DNA of 64,000 nt from Galaxea fascicularis (taxonomy: Eukaryota; Cnidaria; Anthozoa; Scleractinia; Euphylliidae). The notes below the pieces were generated by a model that was not told where the DNA came from, ran no database searches, and was given only the letters and a program-made list of their open reading frames with translations. The stretch's first letter is position 1, and each line of letters begins with the position of its first letter. This document shows positions 24,501 to 34,653 of the stretch, piece after piece. The translations under genes were made by a program, and so were the position numbers. The DNA is taken from the NCBI GenBank assembly GCA_948470475.1, contig OX419346.1, positions 2,475,231 through 2,539,230 on the forward strand, given 5' to 3'.

Positions 24501-27451
24501 CTTCCTTGAATAGCTAAAGCAAGTCATTTCCAGTGTACACTGACAAAGCAAGTTGCATTAATAATTTTATTTATTACAACTATTAATATCGAGTATTATT
24601 CAATGACATTTTAGGTGCCCTTATCTGCAGAAGGATGGAAAGAAGTTGCAACCTGCTTCATGTCTAAGTGGAATTTTCCAAACTGTTTGGGAGCTTTAGA
24701 TGGCAAGCACATTGCCATTAAGGCTCCTGAACACAGTGGTAGCATGTTCTTTAACTATAAAGGATTTTTCAGCATTGTACTTCTGGCATTGGTGGGTGCT
24801 GACTACAAGTTCATCTTTGTAGATGTTGGGTCTAATGGCAGAATCAGTGATGGAGGAGTATTAAGGGAATCTTGCCTACAAGCAGCTTTGGATAACAACA
24901 GCCTTGGCATTCCACCTGCTACTTGTCTCCCAGAAAGGTGCACTCCTGTGCCTTATGTTATTGTTGCAGATGAGGCATTTCCACTCAAAGAAAACCTTAT
25001 GAAACCCTACCCAGCTAAAAGTCTAGATGATGCCTCAAGAGTGTTTAACTACAGGCTATCCAGAGCTCGCAGAGTCAGTGAGAATGCTTTTGGAATTCTG
25101 GTCCACAGATTTCGAATCTTTCAGTCAACCATTTCACTTGAGCCAAAAAAGGCTGAGGTAATTGTGCTTGCAGCTGTTGCATTACACAATTATCTTCGCA
25201 CAAAGAGTGTTGAATATAGCCAAGCTGTGGGGGATTCAGAGACTGCAGCACATGAGCTTCTGCCTGGAGAATGGCGGCAAAACCCAAATGCACAGTTACC
25301 CTCTGTCTGTCTACAAGGGTCTAACAGGAGCTCATTACAGGCAAGAGAAATCAGAGAGGAATTCCTGGATTATTTCATAACCAATGGCCAAGTAGACTGG
25401 CAATGGGACATGATTTAAATCAACATAACATTTATTATTGTAAGGTTGTGTTATGCTCACCATGTTTGACAAAGTTCTACGGGGCAGAACTTGGCTTTTG
25501 AGAAAGGCATCAAGAGCATCATAGTATGTCCACCCAGAGACATATAGCTCTGCAGTGCCTGCCCCACTTTTTTTGGATGATTGTACTTTCTTGAGTTCCT
25601 TATTATAGTATGTCCTTAGACTGTTCAATTTCTTTTTAACTTCTTCTGCTGTAGAGAAAAATATGTTGAAACACCTCAGTACGTTAATCAAAATAATATT
25701 GCAAGTTGTTTTCCCAAATATACACAGTATTGTGATAACAGATAACATTCTTATTTTCTTTGATGACCTTTCACTATTGTTATGAAATCATAAATGTTGA
25801 TTTGTAAAAAAAATGTTACTTAATTACACGTGAATATCCAAATTAATGAAACAAAGACATGTACTGTTAGTTGAAAAACAAAAAAAAAACAAAAAAAATA
25901 CATCAAAGCAGCCTGTATACATTGAAGTGTATATGTGTATACATGTTCGCGGTACAATCAGTGATATACAATGTATCCTGATAAGCAGCCTTGGCACTTC
26001 GACTATTACCACAGTTTCAGATTCACAAAATTATACAGTGGATGCACTCCATAAATTAACACCACAAACGCTCAACAAAAGTGGATATAGTCGCGAACAC
26101 GGAAATCTTGAAAAACGACCAAGAACGAAACTAAAATATAGCTTAGCAGTACGGAAAACAAACTTTACCTACCGCCTTTCAACCGCAGTCTCTCCGCTAT
26201 TTCTTCCATTTTCTTTTGCTTGTTTTTGGTATCTTTATATTCTGGGCACGAAATGTCCCACAAAGCCGGACAATTGTGGACTTCATTGATAAATTGAAAT
26301 GTCGTCGCTTCATCCTGTCTCTCGTCCGCCATTTTGTGAAGTGTCACGCAAATCACGTGAATACAGCACGAATTTTGATTGGTTTAAAGGCAACAACTCA
26401 AGTTTGCCAATCTTTCACACGTCAAATACGAGAGTACCAACACGAAAAAGTTGGTGAAAAAGTTGGCGAGAATAGAGACAAGTTCTATTTCTCGCCAACA
26501 GTTTGCCAACATGCCTGACAACTGTTGTTGTGTCTTTCACACACGCCAACTTGAGTTTGCCAACACGAGTTTGCCAACTTTAGTTTGTCGTGTGAAGGCC
26601 GCTTTAGACACAAAGCATATATACTCATAACACCTCCAGCCCTTCCACTGTTACTAATCCACTCATAATTATGTAAAGAAAAAGAAGAGAAAGCGAATAA
26701 GGGAAAAGAAAATTAAGAAAAGTATCAAAACAGATCTTAAAAAAATCTAACTGTTAAGCAAAGTAAAGTTGTAACACGTCGTCAGTTTTATTCTTTTAGA
26801 AATCCAAGATTTTCTTTAAACGGAATCTGAGCGCGGCAAAACGGAAACTCTCCTTTGACGCCTCAGAACTCTTTGATGGTAAGTCGTAGGAATTCCTCAG
26901 TGTATATAGTTTCCAATACAGCCGTTATTTTGGTCGTATACTACACTGCAAAGAGTGAGGAATATTTTGGAATAGACAACTAAATCACTGCAAAAGTTAA
27001 CTGCACAAGTTTGAACAAGCGAAGAACCATAATTGTACTAACTTAAAATAAAAATAGAGTGGTTTTCAATCGAGTGTCCTAAAACCAAAACCAAGGGTAT
27101 ACTTCGACCAATCAAGGGAGACAGCTCAGTGAACCAATCAAAATTTGAAGTGATTACATGAAACCGACGCCAAGCGCAAGAAATCCATGCGCGCAACTCG
27201 CGATTGGTTTTGGTGTTGTTTCTATTGTCTGTGAAAGTGGTGCATAGAGCGAGTTTTGTCAACCAATCACACAGCGAAGTTAAGCAAAACAATAGCGTGA
27301 AACACGAATTAATTTACCTCTATGTTAGGAAATGGTGTCTACGCCTCTTCTTCTTCTTGTTGCAGGTCTTGAGGATGATACAAACATACAACAGATAACT
27401 GAGAGCATTCGTAAACACGCGCAACGAAAAAGAGCTGCGAAAGTAGTCTGA
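16961..27451 (+). CDS. IHO1: IHO1-like (CCDC36/Mer2 family) meiotic protein
   Basis: Ten exons, all phase-consistent: 16,961-17,122; 17,453-17,610; 18,133-18,181; 18,282-18,390; 18,591-18,673; 19,026-19,776; 20,902-21,108; 21,415-21,869; 26,800-26,878; 27,366-27,451 (712 residues). The N-terminus is Ser/Gln-rich with DLFSQS. KYMTKPPLF (63-71) is nearly the same as the KYQTKPQLF block of vertebrate IHO1. A predicted coiled coil covers about 105-240. The family organises meiotic double-strand break formation: IHO1 binds HORMAD1 on chromosome axes and supports SPO11 activity. Here the protein is longer than human IHO1 (568) and its C-terminus is basic (RKHAQRKRAAKVV) rather than acidic. Exon 6 holds two 33-residue repeats. 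Intron 8 contains a whole Harbinger transposon, and intron 6 a MITE. Identity rests on the N-terminal block and coiled coil, so orthology is likely but not proven. Confidence 0.8.
18476..18570. repeat. (GATT)n microsatellite
   Basis: Tandem GATT with GATC variants in intron 4 of the IHO1-like gene, ending about 20 bases before the acceptor of exon 5. Confidence 0.9.
19401..19598 (+). repeat. 99-bp coding tandem duplication
   Basis: Two adjacent 99-base units (19,401-19,499 and 19,500-19,598) in exon 6 of the IHO1-like gene encode VQN(I/T)AT..VRN(M/I)(N/D)EQGSTY and end in HSRPQ. The unit keeps the frame. Confidence 0.9.
19933..20350. mobile_element. Harbinger-type MITE with TAA duplication
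   Basis: The ends AGGCTACCGCACACTAGCCG and their inverted complement are flanked by TAA (19,930-19,932 and 20,351-20,353). The GCTAGTGTGCGGT motif is repeated several times inside, together with CTTGTCGG units. No coding capacity. It lies in intron 6 of the IHO1-like gene. Confidence 0.85.
20577..20643. repeat. Hairpin with 14-bp perfect arms
   Basis: AACAATTATTCACC (20,577-20,590) and its exact complement (20,630-20,643). Between them CACCTCAGTG and CCACTTCGG partly mirror each other. A second similar ATTCACCTCCGAG box lies near 20,467, so this may be part of a larger element from about 20,395. Confidence 0.7.
22465..25418 (+). CDS. HARBI1-like: Harbinger transposase nuclease (HARBI1-like)
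   Basis: Three exons: 22,465-22,813; 23,495-23,613; 24,615-25,418 (423 residues; an in-frame ATG at 22,450 would add five). The N-terminal part has a helix-turn-helix-type segment (KLALTLRYLATG, then ESYTSLHYAFRIGTSTIS). The DDE nuclease domain shows GALDGKH (D185), FVDVGSNGRISDGG (D226), VADEAFPL (D275) and RVSENAFG (E312), followed by ALHNYLR. These are the acidic blocks expected of DDE_Tnp_4 nucleases, which cut and join the element ends together with a DNA-binding partner. No stop or frameshift interrupts the spliced frame. The exon 1 donor is GTGAGT and exon 2 begins after TTTGTAG. Confidence 0.93.
23956..26332 (-). CDS. MADF/BESS DNA-binding protein of the Harbinger element
   Basis: Three minus-strand exons: 26,332-26,173; 25,648-25,461; 24,423-23,956 (271 residues), phases 1 and 0. 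Residues about 10-105 make a MADF (Myb/SANT-like) domain: FINEVHNCPALWD, then VKKKLNSLRTYYNKELKK, then YVSGWTYYDALDAFL. Near 190-225 DDNDLFGQVVGSHMRRIP with LKLKIQQLL resembles a BESS dimerisation motif. In Harbinger elements a Myb-like partner carries the nuclease to the nucleus and binds the ends; that role is inferred here. A basic KKRKS stretch could be a nuclear signal. Confidence 0.87.
27056..27320. repeat. CCAATCA-rich dispersed repeat, copy 1
   Basis: Starts GAGTGGTTTTCAATCGAGTG, followed by several ACCAATCA boxes in both orientations and CGCGATTGGTTTTGG. A related, shorter copy starts near 56,875. Probably a non-autonomous element; it lies in intron 9 of the IHO1-like gene. Confidence 0.6.
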
Positions 27452-28183
27452 AAGCATCGGTGGTGATATGCAAATTTTTTGTGCTATTATTTTTGCGATT
27501 GGAACCATTAAAACTTATTGAATCTATTGTTTTTGTTTGGCATGAAAATGAAAGTGATGAATCCACTGCAATGTATAGCTGTTATGCTTTAAGTAAATCA
27601 GAATTAGCATATTTTCATGTTTGAAGTATAAAAAAAAAATGTAGAAACATTGAACCAGAAATCTTTGCAAAAAATGCCTGATTTAATTGCAAAGAAACCA
27701 GGAGCGTATGTCTATATCCCTTTTCAATTTACGAGTTATTCCAGATGAAGCACCAGTTTTTTAGGTCAGGATTAAAGAATTTCCAGTGTGAATTTCGATT
27801 CTGTTTGAAATATTGTTCAATTATAACCTTTCCGATTGTCGCCTTGAGCAACTTCCGTCCTCATCTGTCAGTATTGCGTTTGAAAACATTTCATGAAAAT
27901 AAGCTACCTGTATAAACGTTAATTGACTTTTGAACAACCACTATCAATCCTATAAGAGGGTTTGCAGGGCAAACAGTATAAACACGCAGAGTAGCTCTCG
28001 AGACTGGGAACTAATTTACCTTGAACACACCAATCAGCGCCCGACTTAGCGCGCGCAATCAGGTGTTTGACTGCGTGACGTCGATAATTAACAACTTTTC
28101 TGGATCGCCAAATTGCACGGAATAAATTGTACTCGGGGAACAGAAACTTATCGCGTTTTTAGCCGTCGAACAAAGCTAAATTA

Positions 28184-28774
28184 ATGGTCTCGCTGGCTAG
28201 CCTTGGGCTGAAATTAAACGCCAGAGATTCTCCACCTGTCAAAACCGAAAGTGATGTAGTTTGCGAAGCTTTGATGGATGAGCTTGATGCACAAATCAAG
28301 GATGTTGAAAGGATCAATCGAGAGGTTGAACGAGAAAAGAAGAAGATGGCGAACGAAGCCGACTATTCCTGGCTTATTTCTACGCCTCCAAAGTCCTTTG
28401 AAATTCCTCACATGGAACGTCTGGCCCTAGAGCAATTAGCTTCGAAAGTGCGACCTGCGGACAGCGGAAATGTAATTTCAGAGTTCAGGGACGCTGTCGA
28501 AGGCATACCACGCGACACAAAAGAATTACCGCAAGTTATGCGATGTATAATCGAGAAAAACCTGTTAGAACGACCGAATCAAGTCGAGGAGACTGAATCA
28601 ACAATCAGGTGGCTGACCAGGAGCATGTCTCAACTCAGAACATTAACAAGTCAATCTTCAGGCAGGGTATATCCTATTACCGACCTTGAACTTCAAGAGC
28701 TACCTCAGCAAACAAGGCGAGTGAAAAGTATGTCTGACTTCCCGCGTACGAGGGAACTAAACATGGCAGTATAG
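28184..28774 (+). CDS. RD3: RD3-like protein
   Basis: A single uninterrupted 196-residue frame. Residues about 22-62 give a helical region with VVCEALMDELDAQIKDVER and then DYSWLISTP, the block that marks the RD3 family (human RD3 has VDYSWLASTP). ERLALEQLASKV and a C-terminal KSMSDFPR also align with RD3. Human RD3 is 195 residues; in photoreceptors it binds and inhibits retinal guanylyl cyclases and helps them leave the ER. No such role can be shown here. The ATG follows an A-rich context (TTAATGG). The 3' UTR may reach AATAAA near 30,080. Vertebrate RD3 has a coding intron; none is seen here. Confidence 0.88.
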   Translation: MVSLASLGLKLNARDSPPVKTESDVVCEALMDELDAQIKDVERINREVEREKKKMANEADYSWLISTPPKSFEIPHMERLALEQLASKVRPADSGNVISEFRDAVEGIPRDTKELPQVMRCIIEKNLLERPNQVEETESTIRWLTRSMSQLRTLTSQSSGRVYPITDLELQELPQQTRRVKSMSDFPRTRELNMAV

Positions 28775-31700
28775 ATACTGTGGTATAGCTTGGTTATCAA
28801 TTTTTCTTTACATATTGATGATCAGCCGACGCAAGTTCGGTTAAGGATACTTTCACTGTGCATGCAAATTTTCTTGTGTCGGATCGAGGAGGAAGTCTTC
28901 AGAACTCAAAAAATATCGTTACATCAAGCTACAAGAATGTGTTACAGTATCTTTGTATCTCAAATGTACCTAAGTTGTCAAATCTGATTGCTTCGCAGGA
29001 TCCCTTATTGACACCAAGAATTTATACAGCTCAAATCCTTTTCCATCACTCCCTACAGTTACTTCTTATAAATTCAAAAAAAAAAATTAAAAAGTAGTAT
29101 TACACTGCATGTTTTTGAATTTTTCTTATTATTTTTCTCTTCTACGTGTGTTGGCTTTCTCTTTGTTATTATGTGTATATAATCGAGCCCTCAAAATATA
29201 GTTCTTATACATAGTTTATTTAAAGATGATATATTATATAACTATAGTGTAGACTTTGTAGTATAATACATTAATTTGCAGTTGAAATCAATCATTATTA
29301 TTCAGCATTTTGTCACACCATCCAAATATGTTCATAGCAACACAACAGTTAAACCTATGATATACATAATTTTGTGTGCTGGGAAGTAACTGGTGGGTTT
29401 CCAGTGTTTCAACGCTAAACTCAGTGAACAGTCTGATCTTATGGAATATCTTCTGCTTTTAGCCAACATGACCTACAGCCTCTTTGGTCAATTCTAAGGT
29501 GATAACCCACACCTTTTGTCAGGATAATAATTATTGTTTAGTACATTACAAAGAGTTTGATGACCATTGAAGACCCAGTTTCACTGGTTTACAGTACAGT
29601 ACTTGTAGAGAGAGTTTGAAGGCATAGCATCCCTTTATAAGGACCAAAAGATATATACTTCAGGAATATTATAGCCATCTGTTGCAACAAATGGCAGGGA
29701 AGGAATAATTTCAACCTTACAAAATCCAGTTCATCAATTCAAATTCTGAATTAACAAAGTCATTTTTCATTATTGCCACAAATTGATTCAGTGTACATGC
29801 TTTGTATATCTTTCCTCAGTTCTGTTGAAGCACTTTGAGTGAAGGCAGTAGATAGTGATATTTCACACAAACAATTTAATCTCTGGCAATACACAGTTAA
29901 ACTGTTGTTTTCTGTGTTCAAAAGCATGCACTTATAGTTTACACAGAAAACACAAGGTCTGTTATATGTACATGCAAGTTAATGTGGGTGATTGTATTAA
30001 TTGAGTTGATGTTAGATAAATATTTATTCATAGCTGTAGCTAATATTATTTATTGATATAATGGTTTTGGACATATAAATAAAGAAGTTATTACTAATGA
30101 GAAAAATGTAACTCACTCACTGCTCTTTTTGTTACACTGTGGAGTTTACCTTCAGCAAGTGTAACAGACAACCTAGACATTGACTAAGTAGAAAACTGGT
30201 AACATTAATCCACCTTTTGTGGATCCCCCTTCAATAAGTTCTGATGTAGAGTAGTTATGGGTTTAATTTGACACAGGGAAAGAGATGGTCTTTTCAATTT
30301 GAGCCGGGGAATAAACCAAAAAGGGCCTCAGTGAGAAATTATGGAACCTGACCTTTCAATGGTCAAGCAATAATTATTGTTCAAACCTGTGAATTGCTTG
30401 GACATTTAGTTGTTTTCTTTTTGATGTGTACCCTGCAAGCTGTATGAATGTCAGTAATTTTCTCTTTGCCCATTCATTTGCTCTATAATCAGCACCATTA
30501 CTCCTCCTTAGCATTATAGCCAAGTTGTGAGATATGAAAGCATGCGTTTCCAGCATGGGCACCAAGAAAAGTTTTGAATAGAGGGCCGGTTGACTTGAGT
30601 GGAACTCTTGACCCTTTTGCTAACTTTCTAAGAAAATAAAATCATTTCACATCAAATAAAGCAAAAAATGCGCTGCGGCTCTTGTCATATCTCCAAGATG
30701 AGCCTGCTGGTAGGTTACTATGGCAATGCAGGCATCAATCTTTCTGCCGTAAGTTAGTCAAGAATTTGATCCTGTGGGAACTCTCCTAAAAAAATGATGA
30801 GGGTGGTTATCAGAAAATTTTTAAAATGACTCTAAAAGGTACCAGAATCTCCTTTTGTGGGTGTGGCCCAAGTAAATTTTAACCCCTAAGAGGTACCAAT
30901 TCTAAAAAAAAAGCAGCCACCATCATTTTTGTTTGTTTCCCTGCGTTTCTACTTCTGAAATCTAAATAATTGCTACTCCTGAAGTCTATTTTTGTGTTAA
31001 AATGCGAGAGTTTGAGTTTGAGCCCTGAAGTAGAATGTTTGGAGTGCACTTCCCTTATCTTGGCCTGGATTGAAAGTTGAATCGTTCAGATAAGTGGCTC
31101 ACCCCTTGTACGCTTTTTATGGTCTTTTTTTAAGATAAGCGAAACCGGTTTTCCATCATCTGATGGTTGAAAAAGGTTAGATCAGAATCAACTATCACGC
31201 ATTCAAATTGAAAGCGGATAATCTATTCAATATTCAGTTATTTCAAAGTTGAAGTAGCCGAGCAAAACGCTAACGCAAATGGAAAAATTATTATACAGAT
31301 GAATCTGGAGGATAATCTCAGAGACCTCTTATTTCGCTGTTTCTTATTTTCACGAAGCTCCACTATTTCAGGGCTAGGCTCCATTGTTTCTGTTGTTTGT
31401 TTATTGTTTTCTCAGCCAATCCTGTGAGTTGTTCCGAGAGCTGCGCGCCCAATTAGATAGGGGGTCGCTATGCCATTCAGTATGGATCGAGTATGAGGGC
31501 CTGATTTGTAGCTCAGCTATTTTTTTGTTTAAATTTTCAGCAACTTACAAGACCAAGACAGGATGGGAGAACTAATGGCGATCGCATAAGTTATTGAAAT
31601 TGTTTTTTCTAGGCAAACGTGAATTCATAATAAAGAAAGATTTCCTGACGAATAATTGAAGATTACCAGTAAATATATTATATCAAACAGCCGCGGAAAT

Positions 31701-32233
31701 TTAAATTAAAAAAATTGTTCAGGCCTGTGTCATACACTTGATCTTGCACATTACCCTTACATATTATGACGCATTTTTTTTAACAACAAAGAAAACGAAA
31801 ATCCCTAAGTCATCAGTGGCTTGAGTGGTATTATTAAAGTGACAATCGAATCTGGAGGGACACAAAAGCTTGCGTGACCCTTGGCTTAAAAATAAGCTGG
31901 GAAATCTGACACTGCAGTTCTGATTGGCTGCATCTCACGTACGCACTCTGACTAACGCGGAAACAGAAAACAGCGATTATCTGATTTTTACTGAAGTTGT
32001 TTGGAGTGTAAAAATATTGAAGTGAGAATTAGCGTTCGTGCAGATCTTTTGCATGCTTCATTTCCTTGACGAAATAAACACAATACAACTAAACAAAACA
32101 TTTGTATGACAATTCCATGACTCAGCGTTTGCGGTCTTGCATACGTCACGCACAGCACTCAAACGCTCGACAATAAAAAGGTCTCTTCACACCAAGCGAT
32201 CGAACGTTATTGTGCTGTTTGGCAGGATTCAAA
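28775..32233. other. RD3 3' region and intergenic, no supported gene
   Basis: AT-rich, with scattered short frames only. AATAAA near 30,080 could end the RD3-like transcript. No inverted-repeat element with clear ends was seen. Confidence 0.5.
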
Positions 32234-33590
32234 ATGGCAGAAGAGTTTGTGAAGCTTCAAGTAAGCTCAGACAAGGTGGTCATGTTCTCCAAGAGTTTCT
32301 GCCCGCATTGCAAGAAAGCTAAGCAAGCACTGAAAGATGTTGGGTTGAACGATTATTTAGTGATCGAGTTGGACCAGCGTGATGACGGAGACGCCATTCA
32401 AGACGCCCTCTTGAAAATCACTGGTGCTAGATCGGTAAGTTTTACTTAAGATGCTTGTTTTGGCCTTCTGAAAACACCATTTTATTTTTCGTTCACACAG
32501 ACTGCACATGGCACTCCCAATTAGTAGAGACTTTGGGATTTGAGTCAGTACTGCGGGTGACTAACCGAACCGCTTCACTTCAAATCCGTCGTTCGCGTGC
32601 CTTAGATAACAGGGACCTTTAGATTTGAGTACGAGTACGACTTTTCAAATCCTGTTCGCGTGCTTTAGATGATCACTAGTGACACCAATCTTGTTTCTAC
32701 AATCTCAAGATATACCGATAAGTTTGAAATTAGAAATTAGTTCTCGTACTCGATCTCGTCACTCAAGGTCGCTTCTAGACATCTGGTTTCTCCAATCTCC
32801 TTATTTTCCGGTAAACGATAGAGAAGAACAAGAGATAGGTCTGAAATTTGAAAGTTCTAGAACTCGAGCGACGTACTCATTTATAATAGTCAGTCCCTGA
32901 TGAAATCAGGGCAGACTGAAAAAGAAGAAAACTTGCGATGCTTTGAATTACTGGTCCTTTCCTGAGTCATTTTAAGTACTTTATATTTACTTTAGACACG
33001 AGAATAAAGTTAAGAAATCCATTAAATAATTTGATTAAAATAATGCTTTTTGGCTCGACGGACTAATTAGCATGACCATGTACTAATTATTCAAGAGTTT
33101 ATCAGTATTAGTCACCTGATTAGTGATAGCTCGCTCTGCAAATTCTGCAAATTTTGTACAGGACTTGTTGGACACTTTTAGTTTATGCTTGGTCATAAAG
33201 CATAGTACAGAAACTGTTGTTTTTGAAAGTTTTTGGTAGTATTTGAATTTCGATAATTTTGTGTTAAATTACTGTGTTCTTTAATCATTTATGAAATGCA
33301 AATCTCTGTCGACCGCATGATCTGGATGAGTGAAAAGAGTCTATTAAAGCCAAGTGAAAAATTTAAGGTTACATCATACGGCTGGCGCTGCTCACTGACG
33401 TTTTAAAAAAATAAAAAAATCGCGCGCATCATGACATTGAGTATGATCATTGACGTTTTAAAACGTTCGATTTTGTTAGGTCCCAAGGGTGTTCATTGGA
33501 GGCAAGTTTGTTGGTGGAGCAGATAAGACCTTGCAGATGAAAGATGAAGGGACACTCCAGGAAAAGCTGAAGGCTGTTGACGCCTTGTAA
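32234..33590 (+). CDS. GLRX: Dithiol glutaredoxin, CPHC active site
   Basis: Two exons, 32,234-32,434 and 33,480-33,590 (103 residues). The thioredoxin fold is complete: FSKSFCPHC (active cysteines 23 and 26), then RSVPRVFIGGKFVGG (cis-proline and glutathione-binding loop, about 66-80). The protein reduces glutathionylated and disulfide-bonded targets with glutathione in the cytosol; no targeting sequence is seen. CPHC is less common than CPYC. The intron falls in phase 0 just before VPRVF, as in the neighbour 1.06 kb downstream, so the pair is a tandem duplicate. AATAAA lies near 33,726. A possible acceptor at TTTGGCAG just before the ATG suggests a 5' UTR intron. Confidence 0.95.
32610..32899. 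repeat. Possible short CAGGGAC-ended element
   Basis: CAGGGAC at 32,610 and its complement GTCCCTG at 32,893-32,899, with GAGTACGAGTACG near the left end and ACTCGAGCGACGTACTC near the right. No target duplication is seen. It lies in the intron of the first glutaredoxin gene. Confidence 0.35.
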
Positions 33591-34653
33591 TCAGAGGCTT
33601 TTTTTTTTAAATAAGAAGTCCTTAGTGGCCCTAATGTACGAAGATAATGTGTCAATAGTCGCTTACTTTATTTATCTGCAACTCTGAAAACTTGTATGCA
33701 GATGTAGCATACTACATGACAATCTAATAAACCAGTACTCTGCGCATATGCTGTCCGGTTTCCAACATCGTTACACCTTTAGTCTGAGTATCAGGCGTTT
33801 CTAGGGTGGGGAGGCAGGGGCCTGATACTCAGGCTGTTACACCTTAGGAGAAGCAACTTTTAGACTGGCATTCGTAAAACTTAGTGGAACAATCAGTTAT
33901 AAGAATATAGAAGGTCAGTATGGAGCAAACTCTCGGTGTGTCCCCGCCACAACTTTTGTTCTATATGACTGGTCGCAATTTTTGTAATATTTCATGGGTT
34001 CCGAAATGCAATATAGTTTTAAACCAAATGCCAAGTATTGGGTGTTGCGTTAGGTAGGTTTAACGAGTTTAAATCATTAAAACCGAACATCAGGTGTTTC
34101 TGGCAAAAAAGAAAGGTCTTCGATTATCTCTCCTGAAAAGAAATCACAAGCCTTCCACTACAACCGCTTCAACTTTATGCTTATCTAAACAAGGCATCCT
34201 CGTCCTCCTTCTACCCTCCCCTCCCCCCTGGGCAAAAGAATTCCGAGTTCTCCCTACCTAAAGGAGATTCTTTACAACCGAGGACGACTCGTGGGAAACA
34301 AACGCCCCACATACAGCTGCGATCTGAACGGTTGATAGGTGGCATATTTAGCGCTTTGCACTGCACTACCACGTATGCGCCTTCCTCGCTACTTGTGCGT
34401 CTTTCTTCCAGTCACCTTCTCAAAGCTTGAAAATCGATGAATGTATGGGACAAAATGTATCTCCAGACATGACGCACTTAGATGCTCTTGATGGAAGATC
34501 ATAGTCCAATAGGAATGCAGGCTCAGTCTTTTTCATCCACACTCCGGTTTGCCGAGTCAAAACCGTCCAAGCTCGCAAGACAGTTCGAAACGCCTTTGGA
34601 CTCCCTTTATCTGCTCTTTTTACCTGAAAACTCTCCGGATTCTAGTAATCAAG

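Larger units (their letters stand above)
22343..26603. mobile_element. Complete autonomous PIF/Harbinger transposon
   Basis: A 4,261-bp element. Both ends start AGCGGCCTTCACACGACAAA and stay identical for about 45 bases, to CGTGTTGGC. The 3-bp target TTA is at 22,340-22,342 and 26,604-26,606. Inside are two convergent spliced genes with no frame breaks: the nuclease (plus) and a MADF/BESS protein (minus), the two-gene set of autonomous animal Harbingers. Subterminal regions carry repeated GTTGGCGAACTC-like motifs, probable binding sites for element proteins. It lies wholly within intron 8 of the IHO1-like gene. Confidence 0.95.
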
